This document shows, piece by piece, positions 12,907 to 23,835 of a stretch of 64,000 bases of DNA. This DNA is from Vespa crabro (Eukaryota; Arthropoda; Insecta; Hymenoptera; Vespidae), in assembly GCF_910589235.1 (NCBI RefSeq), contig NC_060977.1, positions 3,493,001 to 3,557,000 on the forward strand. Direction: 5' to 3'. The notes below the pieces were generated by a model, which was not told the origin of the DNA, made no database searches, and saw nothing but the letters and a program-made list of their open reading frames with translations. The position numbers and the translations under genes are program-made. The stretch's first letter is position 1. Every line of letters starts with the position of its first letter.

Positions 12907-14809
12907 TTAAAATAATAATATTGGTACGTAAATAATTATCGGTTTATCCTAAAGATAAACGATATCTAAATATCAAATTTTCGATAATGTTAATTTCGAA
13001 TAATTAAAATGGACACTTTTGATAATCAAAAATATCATGCGATTTGAAATGAACGAATCAAATGTCATTTTAAAATTAACATATCGTAACAAGTGTGTAT
13101 ACTTCGAACCCTATTTTTTTTGACACTCAACAGACATCGTTTTACATCTGGTATGCCACGTAGCGCTACGCTGTTTGGTATTCAAAACTGTCAAGGGTAT
13201 TCGGTCTTTCCTCGACGAAGCTTTTGCAAGGGGTGGCTGTTTTAACCGCACCCTCGCGTCGAAGTGGTCTGAAGACGACATCCCGATATTTCGCAGACGG
13301 TTTCCATTATGGCATTCCAATACTTATTGTATATGGAACATTCGTTCCTTCGTTCTGTTAGGGTGTGCCAAGATATGAACCTGAGGAATCATCTAGTATA
13401 TTTAACCCTTAATAGCTATCATAGAAACCAATAAGAATCAATAAAAATCTCGATTGAAAACTTTTTTCCTAATATTTCCAATACGATGAAAATAAGTAGA
13501 TAGAAATTAATTGTTAATATTTGCAAAGAGAAAAAAAAAATAAACGAAGAAATTAATAAGTAACACCGTAATCAGATATCTTAAACAATATGATATACAA
13601 GCCGGATAATGTTTAAAGTTTAAAGAAAAGTATTTAAACCAATCCAAATTGAAACACTCCTCAAATTACTTATTCAGATCTCGTTTAAAAATTGCTTGGA
13701 ATTTGGGGATCGAATATATAAAAAGAAAAAAGAAAAAAAAGAAGAAAAATAAAAATGGGAAAAAAAGAATACGAGATATAATCGTCGAGTATAATCGTTC
13801 ATTGTTTCCGTATGAATGAAAAATAAAGGAAAAAGCAGAAAAGGGAAGAAAAAGAAGAAAAAAGAAGAAGAAGAAGAAGAAGAAGAAATAAAGAGTATTC
13901 GGTATGACGAGAGGGTTAACTTTGGCAAAAGGGGAGGGTAAGAGGAGAAAACGAAAAAGAAAGAAGGAGGATAAACAATCGGGAAGAATTGAAAAATCAA
14001 AGTCTCAGAGTAACGTTGAAATAGCCGATTCGATCGTGTATCACGAATTTCGGAAGAAAACATGTAAATGCGATTACGATGTCGGACTCACGCCAGGCTC
14101 GTTAATCAGGATGAATGGGCCAGCTTAATTTCATATCGCCGAATCGATATCGATTCGGTCTGCATCCTGTTGGTTAACGACATAATCTCGTTAAATAACG
14201 ACGTGATCCGCCTGCGAATTCCCCGACGGTTCGAAGAGCTACCGAGTACCGCTGATTACGGAACTTACTCGTAGAATTCTAACAACATTCGTAGCGTTTC
14301 TCCGCTTTCTATGTTTTCTCTCACTCACTCATTCTCTTTCTCTCTATCTCTCTCTCTCTCTATCTATCTCTATCTTTATCTATCTTTATCTATTTATCTC
14401 TATCCATCTATCTATTCCTTTCTCTCTTCGAGTTTCTCTTTCCCTTTCTCTTTCTCTCTTTCTCTTTATCTTTATCTATTCATCCATCTATCTATCTATC
14501 TATCTATCTCTCTCTCTCTCTCTCTCTTTCTTCCTCTTTCTCTTTCACCACCGATCCTATTTTCTATTCGCTCCTTTGGTTCATAAGTTACCGCAGAGAG
14601 GTGTACGAACGTCCTTAAGAAAACAACGCGAGCATTCTACCGAAGAAGCCGAACGCGGAATTTAAGCCGCTCTCCGCATCGCAGAGCAGAGCGTCGCGAC
14701 TCTCGAGATCACGTACGCTTTCGTATCGTACTCTCGATTCTAGGGGCTACAAGTTTACCTCGTGGTTGCGGCAAAGAGCTTAATTAAGTGCGATACGCTT
14801 TGAATAAGG

Positions 14810-14873
<64 letters not shown>

Positions 14874-15337
14874 GTATGTATGTGTGCATGTATGTATGTA
14901 TGTATGTATATACATGCACACAAATATACATAAAAGACATAATAGAAAGCTGCGAAAGCGTCCCTCTTATGAATTTAAACCGTTTCAATTGTATGTATTG
15001 TGTATCTGTGTATATCTATGAGATATATCTAAAAAGTTTTATGGCCTTGATATGTCTTCATATATTTTCTCAAAGCATATATCAATTCTTTTTAATGTAT
15101 CAAACGAAGAGATCTTTATCATTGGCGAATGGGTAATAATGATATTATTAAAAATCATATTTTATGAATGAAGAGTGATAAATTAATTTTGACAAATTAA
15201 TGGTTTTGTAAAGGAACTATTATGAAACTATAATGTTTTCGTTGAAAGAAAAGACAAACGAATGATTATTTATACATTAATTATATGATGAGGGAAATTA
15301 AATCATTTGTTATATTAATATATAAGTTCCTATATAA

Positions 15338-15378
<41 letters not shown>

Positions 15379-15901
15379 ATACATATTATAATATAGACAA
15401 AGCGTGTCGATAAAAGTTTCAATTTATTTTAACGAAATAAAATGTAATTGTTGGAAAAATTTATATATATATATATATCTTATTTAATAAAATAATTAAT
15501 TAATACGTAATCTTTCATTATTCATCTTACATTTCATATATATTTTATCATACAAGATATCGATTAAATGAATATAATAAATGTTTGTATTGTTTTGACG
15601 TTAGAGAAATCGTTAGAGAGAAGTCGTATGCACACTGATCAAACCAACGAGAGAATTCGAGAGATAGTTTTAGAGGAGAAAGAGAAGGGTCATTCCGATC
15701 GTCCGTTATCGGTTTTCCACGATCTTTAATTACCGTTCCACCATCCGGATTTTCGACGAGACTTTATCGTAGGGCAACGTTATTAATAGGAAGGCCATGG
15801 CGTCGTAATCTAACAAAGCCCGGAAACAATTGTTTCGCGATCGAGCGTGTAAGCGCAACAAGTCGCGTTCGATAAGTCATAGTAAAAGGGTGAGAGAGGG
15901 C

Positions 15902-15940
<39 letters not shown>

Positions 15941-17108
15941 AGAGAGAAATAGAGAAAACGTTTTGTATATCTACCAATAACCGTATACTCGGTTAAATTT
16001 TACGAAATGATAGTAATATATTTAACGTTTCGATTATTATATATTATATTTTCAATATAATTCATAATATTAGTCATTTCTATAAATATACAATTTCTTA
16101 AGCGTAGGAATGATAAGTTGAAAAAGGAAAAACAAAAAGAAAAAAAGAAAAAAAGAAAAAAAGAAAAAAACAGAAAAAAAAGAAAAAAACAGAAAAAAAA
16201 GAAAGAAATTGATAAGATTATTAATTGTAAGTGGTTATTCATTTTTTAAAGTACAGTATGTTATCATTATTATTATTTATCATTTATTATAGATATCACG
16301 TATTTGTGAATGGCAATTCATGAAAATTATACAGTATGAGTCGTAGATATCGTACGTGTGATGATTTTAAAGATAGATAGTTGATACTTTATGAATTTAT
16401 GAATGATTTCAAATGATTGTATTATTCATAGGATATATCATTTATGAATGATTATGAAATGTATTATTATTACAAAAGGATATTTCTTAATTATTGTATG
16501 AAAATTATTAAATATAGATGTATTTATGAGAACGTACATAATCATTATGTATTTGACAATAACAAATGTCAAGAAACGTTACGTAGATAATCCTATCATA
16601 TTATCGTGTTATCTATATATATATGTATGTGTGTGTGTGTGTTTATGTGTGTATTTATTTATTATTTTTTTGTTTATATTTTTTCTCATTCAAGTTATTC
16701 TTTCATATGATTTCATATCAATTCAAAATAATGAATCATTCGTATATAAGAAAAAAAAAAAGAAAAAAAAGATAAAAAAGAAAAAAAAAAAAGAAAAGAA
16801 AGAATTAAAAAAAAAAGAAAGATTAAAAAAAACTCTTCCTATATCCGAAGAGAGAGAAAGATTCTCAAGGATATGATTTATCTTGAAAATAATAACAGTA
16901 GAAGAGAATAGAATAGGTATTGTAATGTCTCGATAGAGAGCTCGTAATATTAATTCGATTTAATTGATTCTGAAAAAAAAAAATAAATTAATCCTTTGAT
17001 AAAATACAATGCATATGAATTCGTAGATATGCAGTAAAGGATTAGTAGTGTTATTTTTGTTAAAGGATCACAAGTTTTCTTTGTTTTCATTTCATAATAT
17101 TTTGTTTG

Positions 17109-17156
<48 letters not shown>

Positions 17157-17720
17157 CTCCTTTCTTTCTTTCTTTTACAGGAAAATAGGATCGAGGGAAA
17201 GAGAAAAGGAGAGAGAAAGAGAGAGAGAGAAAGAAAATTCATAAATATCATTTCTTTCGTCGAATTGTATAAAATAAATCATTCTTGATAAGAAGAATAA
17301 TCGTTTCTTCTTCGTAGAAATTATCAGGTCGGTCCTACAATGTCCCTTACGTATTTATATCGTAGGTCAGACTTAGCTCTTAATGGAGATCATTTTTCAC
17401 CAAGATAACACGGAAACATATATATGTCTTTTCAGAATAGGCAATAATTAAAGGAACTAAATTGGAATGTTCTCTTACATCTTCCATATTTGTTTTCAAA
17501 TTAGTAGATATTTATTTCGATCACGTGTTAAATTCCTTCAATAATATCAATTCTATCAACAAAATGATTTTATAATTCTTATTTTCCGCAAAATTGATTT
17601 TTGTTCTTATAACGAAAAAAAAAGAAGAGAAAGAAAGAAAGAAAAGAATAAAAAGACGAAGAAAATAAAAAGAGAGAAAGAAAAGAAAAAAAAAGAAAAA
17701 AGAAGAGAAAAGTTAAAAAG
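12907..17720. other. Non-coding DNA with microsatellites and two GC-richer islands
   Basis: GC-richer islands lie at about 13,090-13,380 and 14,030-14,790. The remainder is AT-rich with (GAA)n near 13,861-13,890, mixed CT/ATCT tracts at 14,330-14,530, (AT)n at 14,813-14,869, GA near 15,905-15,934 and CT at 17,113-17,152. No open frame has a recognisable domain. Confidence 0.5.
14813..14869. repeat. (AT)n microsatellite
   Basis: About 28 AT units followed by (GTAT)n units to about 14,910. Confidence 0.95.
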
Positions 17721-18705
17721 GTAAGCAGCACGTAAATCGTTAAAAGGTTGGTGCGTCAAGGATCAAGGAGATTTGTATGGCGGAATAGAAAGTGGAGTAC
17801 ACATCTCGGGCAACGTGACGGACGCTTAAAGAACTTCATTGTCCCTTGTCGTTGGTCCAGGAGCAAGGTAGAATTTAATAATGTAGAGAGCTGGGCCAGA
17901 CGTTGGGTACACACTGGGATCGGTACACACTGCTTTCGGGCGTCTTCAATATCTGAGCAGCTCAGAAGGGGTATTGTCTAGGGCGGCAGTACGGTACCAG
18001 CTTCGCATGCTTTATGACTACCCGTTACGATGACGACGATGACGAGCATTATGCCGCGTGGATAATGGATCTATACGGGCTGCCGCCATTTACTTATACC
18101 GGTACTCGCGATAAAGAAAGCGCAACGTGAATCCAGACGCAAACTAAGGTTACTTTCACCTTTCATCCTGATTGAATTATAATCGCTGAATCAGATAGGA
18201 AATTTTACTCTTAGCACTTCCTATCTAAGATTTCTAAGCTCGATGCTTATTAAACTATTGTATAAGAAATAGAGAGAAAGAAAGAAAAAGAAAGAGGGAG
18301 AGAGAGAGAGATTGGATTCGATTGTAAATCCTCTTAAATAGAATTTGATCGTACAAATTACAAAAGAAAATGCAAATAAATTTGAATGATTCCAACGACA
18401 CAATGTAGTTTTAAATTTCTTCTTGTATTATCAAACGAACTATACGAATATTATATCATTAATTCTTCGTTCTTACGGTTTATACGTTATAGCAACTAAT
18501 TTTCTCATTTGAAATGTTACTTTAATTTCTTGAAGAAAAATGAAGGATGTTCGTGGAAATGGTGGTATAGGAAAAGGTGGTGGTAATGGGGAAGGAAGGA
18601 AGAGGGAGTAAAGGAACGCGTTCTCGTTCTCGACGTCGGGGCATCCACAATGCGGGCGTCGACGGACCGACGACTACGACGACGAAGACGACGACGACGA
18701 TGACT

Positions 18706-18743
<38 letters not shown>

Positions 18744-19091
18744 TCCTATTTCAATTCCAGCAAGTTAATTGGAATTGTTTGCCGCAGACACCGCGAGAGC
18801 CGCTTGGTCTCGCACCGTACTGAATCCTATCCGGCAGTCCCTTTCCTCGCTTCTCACTCCTCAGTGAGGGCTTCAACACGAAGCTCACACCGGCGTGTCG
18901 TAGCTATACAAACCATAGGGAAGGAGGAGGACATCTTCTTGAGTAGAATTAATTCCTGCTGCCATCCTTGGAGGCGCGCCCAACTGAACCTTCTCTTCGA
19001 GATTCGAGACTCGAATGATCTCATCTAAACAACCAACCTCCTCGAACGTTCCAAATACATACTACGAGACTTTTACGTAAAATTTAATTTG

Positions 19092-19122
<31 letters not shown>

Positions 19123-19310
19123 CGTTCAAACTATCAGATCAACTTATAGAAACTTTTGAAGTATTTTAATTTACATCGAGGTAACATACATATGTAATAA
19201 ATTTAGCACATTTCTCTCATTATAATCATTAATAGCGGAATTGATCAGATCATTTAATTATTGTTATTTAACAAATTTTATTTTTCTATATTTCCCACGA
19301 ATTCCTTGAT
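17721..19310. other. GC-richer unique island with GAC triplet tract, no recognised gene
   Basis: Unlike the surrounding DNA, about 17,740-18,150 and 18,580-19,020 are unique, GC-richer sequence. The longest open frames are short (60-77 codons), lack domain motifs and have no convincing splice partners. These islands are candidates for conserved non-coding DNA or a non-coding transcript. Confidence 0.4.
18669..18742. repeat. (GAC)n triplet repeat
   Basis: About 24 GAC/ACG units with a few substitutions. In one frame it reads as poly-Thr, but the surrounding frame has no other protein-like features. Confidence 0.9.
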
Positions 19311-19319
19311 TTATCCGAG

Positions 19320-19450
19320 TTCTTCAATAATGTTCGATATAAAGTTTTTAAAAAACTCGATTGTGTAGAGACGATTTCAAGATTTCAAGACAGATTCCTT
19401 CATCTCAATAAAAAGTCATCATTGAAGTCCAAAATGTTATCTTTCATCGC
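19320..19450 (-). pseudogene. C-terminal relic of a gene A duplicate
   Basis: Read on the minus strand from about 19,450, the sequence parallels the last about 40 codons of the intact gene just upstream (19,756-20,454). Shared blocks include those encoding MEDN and KESGLEI. Frameshifts and stops break it. It is downstream of, and in the same orientation as, gene A, so it looks like the remains of a lost tandem copy. I see no matching N-terminal part before 19,740. Confidence 0.6.
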
Positions 19451-19755
19451 GTTAGAACGGTAACTGAAAATAAAAGAAAAAAAAAAAAAAAAAGAAAAAA
19501 AGAAAGAAAGAAAAAAGATCGAGATTAAAGTAAGTTTATTATAGCCCGATGAAAGCAAATATTATATAGCTTTCTAAGTTAATTAATTTCTTTACAAGTA
19601 ACATTTTTAGCTCATTACTTGCTGTAAGATATTTGATACTTTATCATTAATCATATCATTTTAATATTATTGTGATTTTTCTATCGTTTTATTTTTCTAA
19701 ATTTTGACGATTACCTTTTTCTATCTTTCTTTCTTCCTTTCTTTCTTTTAATTAT

Positions 19756-20454
19756 TCATTCAAGCTCTTCGGTAAGATAAAAGTAAAGATTTCTAACGAA
19801 TTCGATCGCAAAGACAATTTCAAGGCCAGATTCCTTCGCCCAATAAAAATGCCGTTGAAGTCCAGCGTTATCTTCCATCGAATTGCAAAGATCCCCGAAC
19901 GATCGAGATCTTAGATAGTTTATTAGTTTACCGAAACTTTTCGAATATCTTAATTTCTGTCGAAGTAAAATATGCAATTCGTTTCTCGGTATAATCTTTA
20001 ATATTCGGCTTATCATACCGGTTAAACCACCGGTAGCAATGCACGCATCTGGCACAACAAATGGTGGCATGGTTTTCCAAAATCTTTCGACTATCTCATT
20101 CCAATAATCAACGTCTAATCCATTTTCCTTTAGCATGTTAATAAAATTACATACTTGCGGTAAACATTCCAATTCCGATAAAATGAATCGTTTTTGATCA
20201 TTGATAAAATTCACCGTCTCGTTTAATTGAGGATCGTATTGAACGTAATTCTCGATAATCATTTGGATCTCGACGAGTGGAAGGAATCCCAATATGTCTC
20301 TGAAATCTTCTTCGAGAGAGCTATTATCACGTAGCATTGATAAATTTGATAAATCCATATCCGTAATTAAAGTTCTTAAGTTGTAAGCAAGTAAACCAAA
20401 AAAAACCGCAGACATAACTGCGGCCACACCCATTATTATTACTGATTCATTCAT
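19756..20454 (-). CDS. Divergent G12-like protein with N-terminal membrane anchor (gene A)
   Basis: The 232-residue protein has the two-half helical layout of the insect-allergen-repeat (G12) family. The first half runs about 47-125 (DILGFLPLVEIQMIIENY) and the second about 145-225 (ILKIIPRNELHILLRQKL, then a SFGKLINYLRS segment), ending near KESGLEIVF. Its N-terminus differs from the rest of the array: residues 5-24 are hydrophobic but lack a clear cleavage site, so it may be a signal anchor. It has four or more Cys residues (in LECLPQVC, PDAC and GDLC) where most paralogues have none or few, and N-glycosylation sequons near residues 37, 44 and 78. The start codon is the first Met. No acceptor AG abuts it, unlike other members, so the 5' leader may be unspliced. 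A possible TATA (20,651-20,658) with a GATAAA nearby lies about 200 bp upstream, and AATAAA lies at 19,688-19,693. Family membership is likely; function is inferred only. Confidence 0.8.
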   Translation of the reverse strand: MNESVIIMGVAAVMSAVFFGLLAYNLRTLITDMDLSNLSMLRDNSSLEEDFRDILGFLPLVEIQMIIENYVQYDPQLNETVNFINDQKRFILSELECLPQVCNFINMLKENGLDVDYWNEIVERFWKTMPPFVVPDACIATGGLTGMISRILKIIPRNELHILLRQKLRYSKSFGKLINYLRSRSFGDLCNSMEDNAGLQRHFYWAKESGLEIVFAIEFVRNLYFYLTEELE

Positions 20455-20500
20455 TTTATTTTATGTATCTATGTTCTGTGTATGTATATATATGTGTACA

Positions 20501-20540
<40 letters not shown>

Positions 20541-20650
20541 CTTTCAGATTATAATACATATATGGTCTTCTTAATTGATTCGTTATTACTCATTGTATGT
20601 ATAAAAAAATAATCGATGATCTTTCTAATAGTTTTGTATATTTTTATAAA

Positions 20651-20673
20651 TATTTATACTGAAATACGATAAA
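20651..20673 (-). promoter_or_regulatory. Possible TATA box and GATA site of gene A
   Basis: On the minus strand a TATAAATA box (20,651-20,658) is preceded by a GATA-type site (20,668-20,673). The arrangement is much closer than the 59 bp spacing of the other paralogues, so this is tentative. Confidence 0.35.
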
Positions 20674-20711
20674 GTATAAGAATTCGATCAAAGTGAAAGA
20701 CGTTCCAAAAA

Positions 20712-20739
<28 letters not shown>

Positions 20740-20742
<3 letters not shown>

Positions 20743-21700
20743 TATACCTACCTTTGATTGTGGAGATTTAAAATTCATTGAAGTATTTAGACAAGAGATA
20801 TATAAATTTCTTGAAAATCAAACGGATCGTAGAACAATCGAATGGAACTTTTCGGATATATTAAATGAATCATGTTGTTTGGAGTTGTCACGAAATCACG
20901 ATATCACAAATTATCCGTCGGGATTTATGCCTTCGTGAGCTCTCATTATTTTAGAGTTCTTTGATCAAGTTGAAATACGATGCCAGAGGGGAAATATTTA
21001 TGATAAGGATAAAGGATTTGTGTGACTAATGCTTGGACACGGAAATATTTAATAGGTTCCCCATTTTTAGAATTCACTAACCTACAAATTCGATGCTGTA
21101 GATTGAAGTGAGTTAATGAAACTATCTAATCTAGTGTATATCGTCGATTTGCATTGTTTCGTTGTTTCTAATCTAGCCTGAAATTGTCACAATGTGTAAA
21201 TCTACTATAAATTTATCATCGATCTTATACAAAGTAACAATGCTCTTAACACGAAAATTCATTATTAACTGTAGAACTATCAAGACTATTAAAATAATAG
21301 ATCCCTATTAAAATAATAGATCAAATTTATTGTTTTAATCGCTTAGTGAAATTGTAATTTTTAAAACAAACAAATCTTAACTAAAGAAGTTATAAACTAT
21401 TTTATAGTTTATTTTTATTATTCGTATATAATATACAATGAGTAATTTGTTTGTTTTAAATACTTTACAAATTAACAGATATGATAAAAACTGAATCAAT
21501 GGTTCTAACGTTAATTTTTAGCAACTATCAGAATCAGAGTTTATAAAAACGATAAAAGGGATTGGGATTTAATTGTGAATTTATTAATTAACAATTTTTA
21601 AATGCTCTGTATTTTTATTAATTCTTAATTAAAAGTGACCAAAAATATACTTTTACTTGTATTACAAGAAATGGATATTTAATGTATATATATATAACGG
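20740..21700. other. Intergenic, with an unidentified 60-codon open stretch
   Basis: Plus-strand 20,750-20,938 translates to a mixed-composition peptide (including LKFIEVFRQEIYKFL and DILNESCCLELSRNHD). It follows a (TA)n tract and matches no family I know. The part from about 21,400 to 21,660 is nearly repeated at 23,520-23,740, as shared 3' flanks of genes B and D. Confidence 0.4.
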
Positions 21701-21754
21701 AACAGTTTTATTCTAAATGAATAAAACTATTGAATGAAAAATCTATTGCATAAT

Positions 21755-22480
21755 TTATGATTCGAAGCCAAAGATATGTTTCAGAAGATCTTCATACGCA
21801 AGACAATCAATACCAACTAGTCCCAAATATTTTATAATTTCTTGCATTGGTTTTTTCTCCTTAAGGTCCTTGCGGATATCAGAGAATTTTTTGTCAGATA
21901 CATAAGAAACGAATTTGCTGAAGGTCTCCGATTCCTTTAGTTTCCTTCTGTGAAGTTCCTTCAATTCCTCTACAGGAAGGATTGCAATAATTTCTTTGAA
22001 AAGACCTTTAAATCCACCTTCAAAATTGTCTTCCTTCTTAAATAGTTCATACAATGGTTTGGGCGGTACATAATCTTCCATTCCATACATTAAATGAAAT
22101 ATTTTAATTCGTCTTTTTATGTCAAATCCCGATTCTTGAAGATAGAGAACATATCTATGATATTCTGGTAATGCCTCTACAGCATATACCAAACTATGGA
22201 AATGATTATGATATAGATAAGTATATCCATTTATTATTTGAGGATCATTCTTGTATCTTTCCAAAATTGCACCTAGTTTGTCGAGAGGTATGAGTTTTGT
22301 GAAATCTGAGAGTTCTTTATCCAAAGATGGCGTATAATTGCCATTAAACATATCGTAAGAGTTTTCATTAAATATGTTCGATCTATTGCCATTCAATAAA
22401 TTTGTACGATTGCCATTAAATGGTACGGCAGAAACTCCAACGACAATTAAAGCCGTGAAGAACGTCAAAACGTACTTCAT
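21755..22480 (-). CDS. Secreted G12-like protein with Asn-rich octapeptide spacer (gene B)
   Basis: The 241-residue protein has a signal peptide (residues 1-18, MKYVLTFFTALIVVGVSA). Residues 21-52 form four consecutive eight-residue repeats built on (F/L)NGNRxN, with sequons at N24, N32 and N48. Two-half helical G12 domain: half 1 about 55-150 (LSDFTKLIPLDKL, then VEALPEYHRYVLYLQESGFDI) and half 2 about 155-238 (IIAILPVEELKELHRRKL). The ATG is directly preceded by an intron acceptor (CATAG). The 72 bp intron (22,481-22,552) starts with GTAAGT, so the whole CDS is in exon 2. AATAAA lies at 21,707-21,712, 43 nt past the stop. The closest relative is gene D, with which it also shares 3' flanking DNA. 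By family analogy (mosquito G12, Bla g 1) it probably binds lipid in the gut lumen; this is inference. Confidence 0.9.
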   Translation of the reverse strand: MKYVLTFFTALIVVGVSAVPFNGNRTNLLNGNRSNIFNENSYDMFNGNYTPSLDKELSDFTKLIPLDKLGAILERYKNDPQIINGYTYLYHNHFHSLVYAVEALPEYHRYVLYLQESGFDIKRRIKIFHLMYGMEDYVPPKPLYELFKKEDNFEGGFKGLFKEIIAILPVEELKELHRRKLKESETFSKFVSYVSDKKFSDIRKDLKEKKPMQEIIKYLGLVGIDCLAYEDLLKHIFGFES

Positions 22481-22552
22481 CTATGAACAATCAAACAATA
22501 ATGATAACAATTAAAATTTAATTTGTAAAATATAGTAATTGATTATACTTAC

Positions 22553-22729
22553 GATTGATAAAATTTTTGTTCGAAGCAATACGCAATAGTTTATATCGCA
22601 CGATGGAAAACTCAAATATACCGTAACTCTCGCAAAGCAGATGTTTATATACATACTATTCTGATTAAGAGTTATTCAAAAGAAATAATTTTTAGAAAAA
22701 TTCTATGATAGTTTATCTTACGATAAGAT
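22553..22729 (-). promoter_or_regulatory. Promoter and exon 1 of gene B
   Basis: Reading the minus strand: a GATA pair in opposite orientations (22,712-22,729, TTATC...GATAAG), then 60 bp to a TATATAAA box (22,644-22,651). The expected start is near 22,620, followed by a roughly 68 nt non-coding exon ending at the GTAAGT donor (intron begins at 22,552). Confidence 0.6.
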
Positions 22730-22889
22730 GTAATTACATAAAATAATAATAATAATTTCGTTGATTGCTTAAGATCTTACGGATGATATAATTAATTATA
22801 GTTATATCGGTAATATTATCAAACGTTTTTTCTTCCGTCGAAAGAAATATATTATAGATTAAGTATTTTTTAATACTAATAAATAAATG

Positions 22890-23480
22890 TTAGTTTCCTT
22901 TCTAGATGCGTAAATTTTTATTGAAAACATTTGCGTCATAGAAAAAACATGTCGTTTATCTTTTATCAATATTTTTTACGAATAAAATTTAAGTGGTATG
23001 TGTACTGGAAGTTCGAAAGGTATATCGAAAAAATATTCGCTTATTAGATTAAAAAAAAACAAATATAAAAATAGAATAAATCAACAATGTATTGATAAAT
23101 AACATACGTTCATCTATACCTAAAAACTATTATTATTTTTGGGATAATGAATGAAGAAAGGAAATTCCATTGTTATATATTATTAATTTTTTATATCGAT
23201 TATTTTATTTAAGATAACGATTGTATTTAATTCTAAACATGAAAAATGTCATATCCGAAATTATATTAATTATAATAATATTTGATTTATTTCTGAATTC
23301 CAAGCAGTTGGTACTTGAAATTTTCAATTGCTTGAATATCAAGGCCAGCTGCGTTCGATTTTTCTTTTAATTTTATATATTCATTCTTGCTGTTCGAAAC
23401 ATTTTTGGATTGAACAAATTTTTCCGAACGAATGTAAGAATTGAATTTGTAAAAGGATGCCGATTTCATGAATTTTTTTT
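22890..23480 (-). repeat. Partial segmental duplication of the gene E 3' region
   Basis: About 590 bp matches 25,360-25,950 closely, including a non-coding block containing GGTATGTGTACTGGAAGTTC and the C-terminal coding part of gene E. The similarity ends abruptly near 23,470, where the copy runs into unrelated sequence just inside the coding region. Confidence 0.75.
23287..23470 (-). pseudogene. Truncated G12 C-terminus (relic C)
   Basis: Only the last about 59 codons of a gene E-like protein remain. They include SNAAGLDIQAIENF and end with YQLLGIQK, nearly identical to the gene E tail. There is no signal peptide, first domain half, promoter or acceptor. The frame is still open, which suggests a recent partial duplication. 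Confidence 0.8.
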
Positions 23481-23835
23481 TTGGTGGATTTATTGAACTT
23501 TACCAATCTATATATTTATTTCACAGTTTATATTTATCTTTGGAAATATAACGAATAATTTATTTGTTTAAATACTTAATAAATTGATTGATATGATTAT
23601 AACTGAATCGATAGTTCTAACATTATTTTAGCAATTATCAGAATCAGGGTTTATAAAAACGATAAAATGGATTTAATTGTAAATTGTAGGATTGATTAAT
23701 TAAAAACTTTTAAATGGTTACTTTTTTATTATTTTTGAAATATATGAATATATGTTTAGTTGCATTACAAGAAATATATATTCATTATATATATATATGC
23801 CGAAATAGATTTAGTAGGAATGTTTTGGTCATGAT

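Noticed and set aside
13090..13380. Possible exon or transposase fragment in a GC-richer island
   Set aside because: Frames on both strands were read and neither matches transposase or other family motifs known to me.
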